From Geomonas paludis (GTDB taxonomy: Bacteria; Desulfobacterota; Desulfuromonadia; Geobacterales; Geobacteraceae), in assembly GCF_014193585.1 (NCBI RefSeq), contig NZ_BLXY01000001.1, positions 106,033 to 170,032 of the forward strand: a DNA stretch of 64,000 nt, written 5' to 3'. Under the pieces are notes generated by a model. That model did not search any database. It was given only the letters and a program-made list of their open reading frames with translations, and was not told the DNA's origin. The translations under genes were made by a program, and so were the position numbers. Shown in pieces: positions 9,915 through 20,634 of this stretch. How positions within the stretch are numbered: the first letter of the stretch is position 1; every line of letters starts with the position of its first letter.

Positions 9915-11002
9915 ACGACGCCACCCGCGCGGCCGAAGCGGCGCAGAAGGTGCGCCTGATCAGGGAGTCCCTCTGCCCGGACATGGCGGTGCGCCTGAAA
10001 GGGATCGACTGGTTCGCCTGGATCACGGCGGGCGGCTCCAACGAGGTGCTGCTCGCTGCGGAAACAGGGATCGCCGAGGTGCTGGTCACCCCGGAAGGGG
10101 CCTTCGTGGTGACCAGCGAGATCGAGGCGCAGCGCCTGGCGGACGAACAGCTTCCCGAGGGGTTCGAGCTCCGGGTGCTGCCGTGGGCCTACCCCTCGCA
10201 GATCGACGTCGTTTTGCGCGAACTGGCGCACGGCCTGCCGGTCTGCTCCGACCGCCCCGCGGAAGGGGAGCACGAGCTCCCCGCCCCCCTGCTTGCCGCC
10301 AAGCGGGTGCTCACCCATGCCGAGATGCAGCGCTACCGCTCCGTGGGGCTCCTCGCCGCGCAGGCGATGACCGAGGTGCTCACCCAGGCCCAGCCGCAGT
10401 GGAGCGAACGGCAGCTGGCCGGGGCGGGGGCGCGGGCCCTGCTGTCGCGCGGCCTCGCCCCGGCGCTGATCCTGGCCGCCGGGGAGCGGCGCTGTAAGCT
10501 GTACCGCCACCCCCTTCCCGGCGACGCCCCCCTCGGCAGCCGGGCCATGCTGGTCTTCTGCGCCCGGGGCTTCGGCCTCTACGCCAACCTGACCCGCTTC
10601 GTCGCCTTCGGTCCCCTGGCGGACGAGGAGCAGGAGCGGCACCGGCTGGTGCGCGAGATCGAGGCGCGGGTGCTGGCCCTGTCCCGCCCGGGAGAGCAGT
10701 TGAACGAGATTTACCGCGAGCTCAGCTACGCCTACGCCGGTTTCGGATTCGGCGAGGCAATCCGCGAACACCACCAGGGGGGTACCACGGGGTACCTGTC
10801 CCGCGAGACGATCGCGGGGCCGGAAAGCCAGGAGGTGCTGCAGGAGGGGATGGCGGTGGCCTGGAACCCGAGCCTTGCCGGCGCCAAGATCGAGGACACC
10901 TTCCTCATCACCGAGACCGGCCTGGTCAACCTCACCGTCGACCCGGTCTGGCCCACGGCCCCGGTGGCCGGCCTGGAGCGCCCCCTGATCTGGCAGGGGT
11001 AG
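9911..11002 (+). CDS. M24 (aminopeptidase P-like) fold protein with degenerate metal site
   Basis: A 363-residue protein with the creatinase-like N-terminal domain and the pita-bread C-terminal domain of the Xaa-Pro peptidase family. Active members bind two metals through D, D, H, E, E. Here the first Asp region reads CARGFGLYANLTRF, with both Asp apparently lost. The His region reads EHHQGGTTGY. The first Glu motif reads AWNPSLAG instead of an EPG-type motif, and only IED near the end is normal. It is probably not a peptidase. It is embedded between galT and galK with an ATGA overlap, so a role tied to galactose metabolism is inferred, but no function is known to me. Confidence 0.75.
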
Positions 11003-11016
11003 AGAAGGAGCACGAT

Positions 11017-12087
11017 ATGGACGAGACCAGCTTCGAGAACGCTTTTGGCTTTGCGGTGCAGGCAGCGGCGAGCGCACCTGGTCGGGTGAACCTGTTGGGC
11101 GAGCATACCGATTACAATGACGGCTTCGTCCTCCCCATCGCCATTCCGCTGGAGACCCGGGTGGAGGTGGCCCACAGCCACGACGGCCTGAACCACTACT
11201 ACGCCAGCGAACTGAAGGAGCGGGCCTGGTCCGAGGCGGGGGGGGCCGTCCCCAGCGGTTTCGCCGCCTACCTGCACGGCTGCCTGGCCCTCTTGCGCGT
11301 CTCCGGCTACCACTGCGACCCGGTCTGCGCCCGGGTCTCCTCGCGCGTTCCCATGGGGAGCGGGCTCTCCAGCAGCGCAGCACTCGAGGTGGCCTTTCTG
11401 CGCGCCATGCGCACGCTGTTCGGCCTCGACCTGGACGACCTCTCCCTGGCCCTGATGGCGCAGCAGGCCGAGGTGCGCTACGCCGGAGTGAACTGCGGCA
11501 TCATGGACCAGATGGCGTCGAGCCTCGCCGACACCACCCACATGCTCTTCCTGGACACCCGTTCCCTGGAGCGCAAGCTGGTCCCCCTGCCGCGCGATTC
11601 GGAACTGCTGGTGCTGGACTCCGGCGTGCCGCGCCGGCTCGGCGAGAGCAGGTACAACCTGCGCCGCCAGGAGTGCGAGGAGGCGGCGCGGCTCCTGGGT
11701 CTCGCGTCGCTGCGGGACCTGGATGACCCGACCGAACTGAGCCGACTGCCACAGGAGCTGGCGCGCCGGGCCCGGCACGTGATCAAGGAAAACGAGCGGG
11801 TGCTCCAGGCCCTGGTGGCGCCGCACGCGTGCGGCTTCGGGGAGCTGATGAACGAGTCGCACCGGAGTCTCAGGGACGACTTCGAGGTCTCCACCCCCGA
11901 ACTGGACCTCCTGGTCTCGCTGCTGCAGCAGCAGGTCGAGGTCTTCGGCGCCCGCTTAACCGGCGCGGGGTTCGGCGGCGCCTGCGTGGCGCTGGTCCGG
12001 GCGGGTTCCGCCCGCACCGTCGGCGAGCGGGTGCTTGCCCTTTACCGGGAACAGGGACAGCAGGGCACCCTGCTGGTCCCGCAGTAG
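11017..12087 (+). CDS. galK: Galactokinase
   Basis: A 356-residue GHMP kinase that phosphorylates galactose at C1. The galactokinase signature GRVNLLGEHTDYNDGFVLP is complete, the ATP loop is PMGSGLSSSAALEVA, and the C-terminal GHMP motif is GAGFGGACVAL. Shine-Dalgarno AAGGAG precedes the ATG. It sits 15 bp after the M24-like gene and 12 bp before the GH1-RmlD gene, so one transcript is likely. Confidence 0.94.
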   Translation: MDETSFENAFGFAVQAAASAPGRVNLLGEHTDYNDGFVLPIAIPLETRVEVAHSHDGLNHYYASELKERAWSEAGGAVPSGFAAYLHGCLALLRVSGYHCDPVCARVSSRVPMGSGLSSSAALEVAFLRAMRTLFGLDLDDLSLALMAQQAEVRYAGVNCGIMDQMASSLADTTHMLFLDTRSLERKLVPLPRDSELLVLDSGVPRRLGESRYNLRRQECEEAARLLGLASLRDLDDPTELSRLPQELARRARHVIKENERVLQALVAPHACGFGELMNESHRSLRDDFEVSTPELDLLVSLLQQQVEVFGARLTGAGFGGACVALVRAGSARTVGERVLALYREQGQQGTLLVPQ

Positions 12088-12099
12088 GGAGCAAGAGAC

Positions 12100-14318
<2,219 letters not shown>

Positions 14319-14331
<13 letters not shown>

Positions 14332-14350
14332 AGCGGGGCCTTTCTCTTTC
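14319..14350 (+). terminator. Intrinsic terminator, probably bidirectional
   Basis: A 9-bp stem AAAGGCCCC/GGGGCCTTT with a 6-nt loop, A-rich before and T-rich after. The upstream stop codon TGA falls inside the loop. It separates two convergent genes. Confidence 0.85.
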
Positions 14351-14369
14351 CTTGTGCCAACGTTGTCCG

Positions 14370-15485
14370 CTACCGCTTCGGCGGCCGCGGCGCCGCCAAA
14401 AGCTCCTCCATCGCCCGCACCGTCCCCTCCCACGATGTGCCGGCGACCACGGCCCGCATCGCCTGCACCATGTCCCGCTGCTTCGCCTCGGAGAGCGCCA
14501 GGGCATCTTCACACCCGGCAATGAAGCTCTCGATGCCGTCCCCGATGAAGACGATGTCCCCGTAGGGCCCGGCCACGTCGGTGATGGGCGTGCTCACCAC
14601 CGGCTTTTCCGCCGCCATGTATTCCAGGATCTTGGTGGGGCTGATGAAGCGGGTGGCATCATTCAAAGCGAAGGGAATGAGGCAGACATCCCATCCCGCC
14701 AGGAAGCGTGGCAGTTCGGCGTACTGTTGCTGACCGTAGTAGCAGATGTTCTCGCGCTGCGGCAGGGACTCCTGGGAGATCTTCAGCACCGGCCCGACCA
14801 TGACGATCTGCCACTCCGGGTGAGAGCAGGCCAGCGCGTCCAGCAGGGGGAGATTGAGCCGTTCGTCCAGCACCCCGAAATAGCCCAGGCGGGGGCGCGG
14901 CAGTAGCCGCTGGTTTTCGTGCTCGATGCCGGGATCGCAGGCAAGGCCGAAGTGGGCCGCATCGACGCTGCTCGGGAAGCAGTAGACCCGTGGGTGGTGG
15001 CGCTGCTTGGCCCGGTACAGACTGGGGCCGCCGGTGAAGACCAGGTCGGCCCGCTCCAGCAGGGCGCGCTCCCGCTGCGCCAACTCTTTTGGGGCATCGA
15101 GGAACCCGGACAGTTCGTCCATGCAGTCGTAGACGACCAGCCGGGGCTTGAGAGTCGCCGCAAGCGGCAGCGCCATGGGGGTGTAAAACCAGGCGACGTA
15201 CCGCTCCAGCCGCTCCTCGCGCAGGAGCTGCTCGAGCAGCGGGACCAGGCAGGAGAATTGTTCATCGTGATATCCCGGCCGCTCTACCGGTGTGTGCGGG
15301 CGGCAGACCAGCACCCCGGGGGCGGGGTTGCTGCACTCCAGGAAAGCATCCGCCTCCCGGTCCAGCACCGGCTCCTCGAAAAAGACGATGCGGCGGCGTT
15401 CCGCCATGCGCGCCAGCAACTGCTGCGGGCGCTGGTAGACGAAGCTCCAGCGCAGGTGGGAAAAAACGATGATTGCTTCGTGCAC
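14370..15485 (-). CDS. Glycosyltransferase (GT-B fold)
   Basis: A 371-residue cytoplasmic glycosyltransferase of the GT1/GT4 type. It starts with AIIVFSHLRWSFVYQRPQQLL, typical of enzymes annotated as UDP-galactopyranose-mutase-associated or teichuronic-type transferases, and its C-terminal half has the donor-site motif SPTKILEYMAAEKPVVSTP. GTG at 15485 is chosen because AGGAGG lies 5 nt before it; an upstream ATG at 15632 would add 49 residues unlike the family. It is convergent with the galactose operon, which supplies UDP-galactofuranose, so a surface glycan role is plausible. Confidence 0.85.
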   Translation of the reverse strand: MHEAIIVFSHLRWSFVYQRPQQLLARMAERRRIVFFEEPVLDREADAFLECSNPAPGVLVCRPHTPVERPGYHDEQFSCLVPLLEQLLREERLERYVAWFYTPMALPLAATLKPRLVVYDCMDELSGFLDAPKELAQRERALLERADLVFTGGPSLYRAKQRHHPRVYCFPSSVDAAHFGLACDPGIEHENQRLLPRPRLGYFGVLDERLNLPLLDALACSHPEWQIVMVGPVLKISQESLPQRENICYYGQQQYAELPRFLAGWDVCLIPFALNDATRFISPTKILEYMAAEKPVVSTPITDVAGPYGDIVFIGDGIESFIAGCEDALALSEAKQRDMVQAMRAVVAGTSWEGTVRAMEELLAAPRPPKR

Positions 15486-15658
15486 CCCCGCCTCCTGTCG
15501 ACGGCCCGCCGCCCGGCTGCCGTGCGCTATGATCCGCTCCGGGCAGGTGCCCGGCCCGAAACAACAGTAGAGGATTTTAACATGAGCGACCGCGAAGTGA
15601 AGCCGCGCAAGGCACCGATGCGGCCATTCCATCTAAAAAACGTAATAAACGATCACAT

Positions 15659-15685
15659 TAAAGTTATAAAGGTTCCTGCCGATGA
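15659..15685 (+). promoter_or_regulatory. FliA (sigma-28) flagellar promoter
   Basis: TAAAGTTA, exactly 11 bp, then GCCGATGA; the enterobacterial sigma-28 consensus is TAAAGTTT-N11-GCCGATAA. It lies about 90 bp upstream of a chemoreceptor gene, the class of gene sigma-28 normally reads. Confidence 0.8.
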
Positions 15686-15776
15686 AGATCAATGACCCGT
15701 GCATTTCCCCGTGCGCAGTTCCGGCCGGGGTCAGCACCACCGAACCGGGCCCTAAACGGGCGCGAAGGGAGAACTC

Positions 15777-16895
15777 ATGAAACTGTTCGGCAATGGCAAC
15801 AAGGCTCTCCTCGATGACCAGGCCGTAGAAATCGCCAAGATGGCCCAGATGCTCGACAACGTTGACAACATCGTCATGCTCTGCGACACCACCAACGACA
15901 ACAAGATCATCTACATGAACAAGCAGGCGCGGGCCCTGATGCAGCAGTTCCGCAGCCAGTTGAACGCGGGCCTGCGCGGCGCCGACGTCGCCAACGCGGA
16001 AGGGAACAGCATCCACCAGTTCCACAAGGACCCGGCCCGCATCCGCAGCATCTTCGGAGAACCGCGCGGCAGGATGCCCCACACCGCCGAGATCCCCATC
16101 GGCGAGGTTACCCTGCGTACCTCGACCTACCCCATCTGGGACAGCCACGACCCCTCCAAAGTGCTCTGTTACATGGCCTGCTGGAACGACATCACCGCCG
16201 AGAAGGCCGTGGCGCAGCACCAGCAGGAAGCTATCGAGCGCAAGGAATACCTGGAGACCCGGGTGACCCAGATCGCCACCGCCATGGAAGAGATGAGCAT
16301 GACCGTGAACGAGGTGGCCCGCAACACGGTCAACGCCGCCGACTCCGCCGCGGAGGTGGCCGGCAACGCCCGCGAGGGGCAGAACGTGGTGAGCCAGGCC
16401 GTGAGCGAGATGCGCAAGGTGGCGGAAATAGTGAGGGATTCGGCAGGGATCGTCGGGAACCTGGGGGAGAAGTCGGCCAAAATCGGCGAGTTCGTCTCGG
16501 TGATCAACGACATAGCCGACCAGACCAACCTGCTGGCGCTGAACGCGGCCATCGAGGCGGCCCGCGCCGGCGAGCAGGGACGCGGCTTCGCCGTGGTGGC
16601 CGACGAGGTGCGCCGCCTGGCGGACCGCACCGTCGCCTCCACCAAGGAGATCCGGCTCATGGTCGAGGAGATCCAGAAGGAAACGGCCCTGGCCGTGGAA
16701 TCGATCGAGCGGGGCAAGAGCGAGGCCGAGGTGAGCGAAGCGCTCTCGCACCAGGTGGACAGCTCGCTCGCCAACATCGTCACCTCGATCGAGCAGATCG
16801 AGCATGTCATCGCGCAGATCGCGACCGCCTCCGAAGAGCAGGCCGCGACCTCGACCACCATAGCCAGCAACCTCGAAGAGATCGTGCGCGGTTAA
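15777..16895 (+). CDS. Soluble methyl-accepting chemotaxis protein with PAS-like sensor
   Basis: A 372-residue chemoreceptor with no transmembrane segment. Residues 1 to about 140 form a PAS-like domain ([21 protein letters not shown]). The rest is the coiled-coil signalling domain with the tip [20 protein letters not shown] and flanking methylation helices. It would signal cytoplasmic or redox state to CheA/CheW. GAAGGGAG precedes the ATG. The FliA promoter upstream places it in the motility regulon. It is followed by a strong terminator, so it is monocistronic. Confidence 0.92.
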   Translation: MKLFGNGNKALLDDQAVEIAKMAQMLDNVDNIVMLCDTTNDNKIIYMNKQARALMQQFRSQLNAGLRGADVANAEGNSIHQFHKDPARIRSIFGEPRGRMPHTAEIPIGEVTLRTSTYPIWDSHDPSKVLCYMACWNDITAEKAVAQHQQEAIERKEYLETRVTQIATAMEEMSMTVNEVARNTVNAADSAAEVAGNAREGQNVVSQAVSEMRKVAEIVRDSAGIVGNLGEKSAKIGEFVSVINDIADQTNLLALNAAIEAARAGEQGRGFAVVADEVRRLADRTVASTKEIRLMVEEIQKETALAVESIERGKSEAEVSEALSHQVDSSLANIVTSIEQIEHVIAQIATASEEQAATSTTIASNLEEIVRG

Positions 16896-16937
16896 CGGGT
16901 CCACCCCGCCTCTCACCTCCTTGAGACGGGGAGGGAA

Positions 16938-16978
16938 AGCCCCGCCGGACCCGGTATCCGGCGGGGCTGCTTTGTTTC
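16938..16978 (+). terminator. Intrinsic terminator after the chemoreceptor gene
   Basis: A 12-bp stem AGCCCCGCCGGA/TCCGGCGGGGCT with a 7-nt loop and a T-rich tail. Confidence 0.85.
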
Positions 16979-17005
16979 AGGGGTGGAAGGGCGGACCTCA
17001 CTTCG

Positions 17006-17818
17006 TTACCGGCGCGGACGGTCTGACAAAAGGTCCAGCAACTGTGCCAACTCCCCTTCTTGCAGGGCTACCGGGCGCATCGGGGTCTGTTCCCGGCTTT
17101 TCCTCGGATTTTCCAGCCACTTTTCCAGCGCCGCCGAACTCCAGGTGCTCCTGTTTGGTCCGGTCTTGGGGTAGACCTCGGTCAACAGCCCGGAAAGGTT
17201 GGGGCCGATGCTGCCGCGCCCCAGCCCACCCCAGGTGCGGGTGACTACCCTGTGACAAGGGCCGCAGCGCCTCTCGAAGACATTGTCCCTGCGGGTATCG
17301 CCATTCTGGAAATGCACCACCTGGGGCGACTCTCCCGTCCGGCTTCCCACCTTACTTCCAGCCTCCCGCGCCCCCGCCAGCACCGCATTGACCAACTCCG
17401 TTTTCTGCCGCTCGGTGAAGTGAAACTGGGGCATCAGCAGCGCCGGGTTGACGATCGCGTCTGAGATTCCCTGCGCCGTGGTCCCCGCGGGGAGATGATC
17501 GAGGTCCGCCGCTACCCGGTTCCCTTTCCCCGCCGAGGTGTGGCAGCGCCGGCAGGCGTAGGTTTCCATCAGTTCGCGCCCGCGCTTTGTGGTGGCGGAG
17601 CCCGGCACGGCAAACCAGGCGAAGCGTCCCGGCACCAGGTCGTGGTGAGCGATGCGCAGCCGATCCGAACGGGGATCGCCGCCATGGCAGGCCACGCAGC
17701 TGCCCAGGGCACGGTAGTGCACGGGGTGACACCTGAGGCAGGAGGGAGTTCCGCCCTGTGCAGCCACCGGGGCGGCAAGCACGGCCAGCGCTACTAAAAG
17801 GGGGAAACGAACTGCCAA
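17006..17818 (-). CDS. Periplasmic tetraheme c-type cytochrome (last gene of the ext bc unit)
   Basis: A 270-residue secreted cytochrome with four CXXCH sites (CLRCH, CVACH, CRRCH, CGPCH). The signal peptide is LAVRFPLLVALAVLAAPVAA. A TTG start at 17818 is chosen because GAGG lies 6 nt upstream and it gives a compact signal peptide; GTG at 17836 is the alternative. The gene overlaps the end of the preceding membrane subunit. It probably takes electrons from the Rieske/cytochrome b module encoded just upstream. By position it may be one of the later ext cytochromes (ExtM-ExtS naming from memory). Confidence 0.8.
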   Translation of the reverse strand: MAVRFPLLVALAVLAAPVAAQGGTPSCLRCHPVHYRALGSCVACHGGDPRSDRLRIAHHDLVPGRFAWFAVPGSATTKRGRELMETYACRRCHTSAGKGNRVAADLDHLPAGTTAQGISDAIVNPALLMPQFHFTERQKTELVNAVLAGAREAGSKVGSRTGESPQVVHFQNGDTRRDNVFERRCGPCHRVVTRTWGGLGRGSIGPNLSGLLTEVYPKTGPNRSTWSSAALEKWLENPRKSREQTPMRPVALQEGELAQLLDLLSDRPRR

Positions 17819-18210
17819 TTGGCACCTCTGCAGCACATGGCCACCAGGGTGAGCGCCAGCACCGCCACGCAGGTGGCCAGGGCCACGCAGCACACGACGC
17901 GGGACTCACGGGGGAACCAGCAGGCTCCCTGATGCTGGGGGGAACGGGAGAGCCACGGGAGCACGATGAAACCGACCGTCAGCGCCAGCACCAGGTAGAC
18001 CAGGTACTTGGAGTAGCTGACCAGTTCCTGGATCCAGAGCAGGAACCAGGCGGACTTCACCGGGTTGGGGACGCGGGCGAGGTCGGCCTGTTCCTGCAGG
18101 GGGGCCGGGACCAGCGCCGCCAGGGCCATGAGGGCCAGCACCGTGAGGGCCAGCGCGATCTTGATGAGCCGGAAGAAGTACGGCGAACTCTTTTGGTAGC
18201 CTCGTTTCAT
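17794..18210 (-). CDS. Cytochrome b C-terminal (subunit IV-like) membrane protein
   Basis: A 138-residue protein with three predicted transmembrane helices. Its segment ADLARVPNPVKSAWFLLWIQELV recalls the subunit IV / b C-terminal half of bc and b6f complexes (PDP-like and W-x-x-Q-E features). Its ATG overlaps the cytochrome b stop (ATGA), so the two halves of a split cytochrome b are made together. Likely equivalent of ExtQ in the ext operon; that name is from memory. It would help form the quinol-oxidising inner-membrane module. Confidence 0.7.
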   Translation of the reverse strand: MKRGYQKSSPYFFRLIKIALALTVLALMALAALVPAPLQEQADLARVPNPVKSAWFLLWIQELVSYSKYLVYLVLALTVGFIVLPWLSRSPQHQGACWFPRESRVVCCVALATCVAVLALTLVAMCCRGANWQFVSPF

Positions 18211-18827
18211 AGGTAGGGGAGCACCCCCTTGTTCTTCCTGATCCGGTAGAAATGGAGCCCGCTCAGAAAGAACAGGGCCCCCGGGATCATCAGGATGTGC
18301 AGCACGTAGAACCGGAGCAGCGAGGCCGGCTCGCCCACCCCGTCCGGCACCAGCGCGGCGCGCAGCGCGCCGCCAAGCGGCATGATGTGCAGCAGTTCCA
18401 TCCCGGTCTGGGTGGCCCAGAGGGCGAGCTGGTCCATGGGGAGAAGGTAGCCGGTGTACCCCTCGAAGACGGCCAGCAATAGCAGGGCGCAGCCGACCAG
18501 CCAGTTGAGCTCCCGGGGTTTTTGGTAGGCGCCGGTAAGGATGACCCGCAGGGTGTGCAAGACGATCAGCACCAGGAAGAAGTGGCTGGCGAGCCGGTGC
18601 AGGCTTCTCAGGTAACGCCCCCCCCAGACCGAGGACTCCAGGAGCAGGATCGAAGGGTAGGCGGCGGCCGGGGCGGGCTGGTAGTAGAAAAGGAGCAGCA
18701 GCCCCGAGGCGGCCAGCAGCATGAGGCAGGTGAAGGCCACCCCTCCCAGGCAGAGGGTATAGGAGAGGGTCAGGTTCCTTTGCAGCACCGCCCGGGGAAA
18801 AAGATGTTTCAGGAAGTCCTTGATCAA
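18207..18827 (-). CDS. Diheme cytochrome b, N-terminal (b6-like) subunit
   Basis: A 206-residue four-helix membrane protein of the cytochrome b6 type. Candidate heme-ligand histidines are in SLHRLASHF (helix 2) and in YVLHILMIP and nearby (helix 4). The start is TTG, with GGGAG 8 nt upstream. A roughly 200-bp gap with G-rich palindromic repeats separates it from the Rieske gene. With the Rieske and multiheme cytochromes it should form a menaquinol-oxidising complex feeding periplasmic electron carriers. Likely ExtP equivalent. Confidence 0.82.
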   Translation of the reverse strand: MIKDFLKHLFPRAVLQRNLTLSYTLCLGGVAFTCLMLLAASGLLLLFYYQPAPAAAYPSILLLESSVWGGRYLRSLHRLASHFFLVLIVLHTLRVILTGAYQKPRELNWLVGCALLLLAVFEGYTGYLLPMDQLALWATQTGMELLHIMPLGGALRAALVPDGVGEPASLLRFYVLHILMIPGALFFLSGLHFYRIRKNKGVLPYL

Positions 18828-18889
18828 ATCAGTTGCTCCCGCTGTTTCACCTGTAATGCCACCCCACCTTGCTCCCGTCCCGCCGATCG

Positions 18890-19010
18890 ATCCCCCCTCC
18901 CCTTGCGGGAGGGGGCCAGGGGGTGGGGGAAGGTGCCATCACTCCCGTATTCCTGCGGCTTCACCCACCCCCCTGCCCCTCCCGTCAAGGGAGGGGAGCT
19001 TAAAGCTGGG
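18890..19010. repeat. G-rich palindromic intergenic repeats, family C (two copies)
   Basis: Two C-rich/G-rich inverted elements of the CCCCTCCCCTTGCGGGAGGG type lie between the Rieske and cytochrome b genes. Similar copies occur near 22437-22535, 33950-34045, 41622-41665, 57455-57570, 60508-60607 and 61811-61850. Confidence 0.75.
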
Positions 19011-19027
19011 CGAATGATTATTCGCCC

Positions 19028-19420
19028 CTACAGTTGCACGTGATAGGCCTCTCCCACCAACTGCACCTGGTAGCGCTGCAAGGCCCGGTCGGCGGGGCCC
19101 TTCAGCACCTTCCCCTCGCGGTCGAACTCGGAGCCGTGGCAGGGGCAGACCAGACCGGCGGGGGTTACGTTAACCGTGCAGCCCAGGTGGGTGCAGACCA
19201 GGTTCAACGCGTAGACCTGCCCGCCCCGGTTCAGGACCGCGATGCGCGCCTCACGGTACACCAGTGCCCCGTCACGCGGGAGATCACCCCTGGCTACCGC
19301 TAGGAGGGTCTTCTTGCGCTTGCCGCGCGGGGTCAGGAACTTCCCCAGGAACCATCCGCCCGCCACCAGCGCAATCAGGGTGCCGAGGAAGGTTCGACGT
19401 GTTTGACCAAGCTCTGCCAT
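19028..19420 (-). CDS. Rieske [2Fe-2S] protein, Tat-exported
   Basis: A 130-residue protein with an N-terminal Tat-like signal/anchor (QTRRTFLGTLIALVAGG) and the Rieske cluster motifs CTHLGC and CPCHGS. It accepts electrons from menaquinol in a bc-type complex. ATG 19420 overlaps the 3' end of the decaheme gene by 46 bp. Position and content fit the iron-sulfur subunit (ExtO by my recollection) of the selenite/tellurite-associated ext operon. Confidence 0.9.
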   Translation of the reverse strand: MAELGQTRRTFLGTLIALVAGGWFLGKFLTPRGKRKKTLLAVARGDLPRDGALVYREARIAVLNRGGQVYALNLVCTHLGCTVNVTPAGLVCPCHGSEFDREGKVLKGPADRALQRYQVQLVGEAYHVQL

Positions 19421-20634
19421 TTTTCCAGGTAGGCCCTCCGATAGGCCGTGCTCTTGCGGGAAAGTTCCAGGTAGCGCCGCTGTGGGTAGAAGGAGCCGTT
19501 GGTCACCTGCTGGCCGGTCGCGTCCCAGAAAGAGGTCAGCGTCATCCCGTCGGCCTGCAGCTGGTAAATGCGGTCCTCCCCGGGCTCCCGCAGGAAGCGG
19601 CGCGGGTTGTCGTGGCACCCCTCGCACATGACGGTGCCGCGGCGTACGGTGTGGGGGAAAAAGGCTCTCCACCGGGCGGCCAGAAGCCGGTTCTCGTCCC
19701 AGACGGCGCGGTCGTTCCTCACATCGGTGAAGTAGGCGATGAACTCCGGCCTGATCGGGCTCACCTTGCCCCGTCCGTTCAACCCCAGCGGTGGCGCGTC
19801 CTGGCGCCGCAGATACGCACTTCTCAGGTACTCCTCGGCGCCCTGGTCCCGGCGCAGCCCGTAGAGCTCCTGCGAGGGGCTGTTGCTGAAGCGCAGGAAA
19901 AAGGTGCCGTACTCCTGCGCGGCCCAGGCCGCGTGACATGCCCAGCACTCCATCTTCTCCAGGTGCGCCGCGATGCGGTGTTCCGGCACGCTGCGCTTGG
20001 GCTCATGGCAATCCCGGCACCCCTTGGCCGCCTTGCGCCCGGCGGCGAGGCTCTTCATGGAGTGGCAGGCTCCGCAGGTAAGACCGGCCTCCGCGTGCAG
20101 GTCCGGGGTCATCTTCAGGTACGCCTCCCCATAGGCCACCTCGCCGCGCTGGTAGCGCATGCTGTCCTCGCGCGGCGCCATGCCGTAGTAGTCGGTCCCG
20201 ACGAAGTACCCCTTGTGGCAGGCGAAGCAGTCGCGATCGCGGGGCTTGCCGATGTCATGCCCCTTGCCGGCGTGGCAGTCGGTGCACCCCTTGAGGTGGC
20301 AGGCGCCACAGTTGCGGGCGAAGAAGCGTGGATCGACCTTCCCGTAACTGGCGGCGACGAAGTCGAGTTCGGGGCGACGACTCCCCATGGGCTGATCGAA
20401 AAGCGCCGCGTATCCCTTGTGGCAACCGACGCAGCCGGCGGCGCGGCTCTCCCGCGAGGCAGGGTTGGCCAGGGTCCTGGTCTCGTCCAGGTGGCAGGAG
20501 AGGCAGGGAAGTCCCCGGTGCACCCCCTTCACCACCTTCTTGTGGCAGACGGTGCAGTTCTCCTTGCCTAAAGCGACGGTCGCGCTAAGGAGCAGGCACA
20601 AGGCGACGATGTAGCGCATCACTGAGCGCACCAT
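19375..20634 (-). CDS. Periplasmic decaheme c-type cytochrome
   Basis: A 419-residue exported cytochrome with ten CXXCH sites (for example CTVCH, CLSCH, CVGCH, CGACH, CTDCH, CFACH, CRDCH, CWACH, CEGCH) after the signal peptide MRYIVALCLLLSATVALG. The ATG at 20634 has AGGAG 7 nt upstream. It overlaps the upstream dodecaheme gene by 50 bp and the Rieske gene by 46 bp, so the set is tightly co-translated. It probably connects the quinol-oxidising module to outer-membrane or periplasmic acceptors. Confidence 0.88.
   Translation of the reverse strand: MVRSVMRYIVALCLLLSATVALGKENCTVCHKKVVKGVHRGLPCLSCHLDETRTLANPASRESRAAGCVGCHKGYAALFDQPMGSRRPELDFVAASYGKVDPRFFARNCGACHLKGCTDCHAGKGHDIGKPRDRDCFACHKGYFVGTDYYGMAPREDSMRYQRGEVAYGEAYLKMTPDLHAEAGLTCGACHSMKSLAAGRKAAKGCRDCHEPKRSVPEHRIAAHLEKMECWACHAAWAAQEYGTFFLRFSNSPSQELYGLRRDQGAEEYLRSAYLRRQDAPPLGLNGRGKVSPIRPEFIAYFTDVRNDRAVWDENRLLAARWRAFFPHTVRRGTVMCEGCHDNPRRFLREPGEDRIYQLQADGMTLTSFWDATGQQVTNGSFYPQRRYLELSRKSTAYRRAYLEKWQSLVKHVEPSSAP

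Noticed and set aside
15486-15776. GEMM (cyclic dinucleotide) riboswitch before the chemoreceptor
   Set aside because: The conserved GEMM core and tetraloop receptor are absent; a FliA promoter explains the region.
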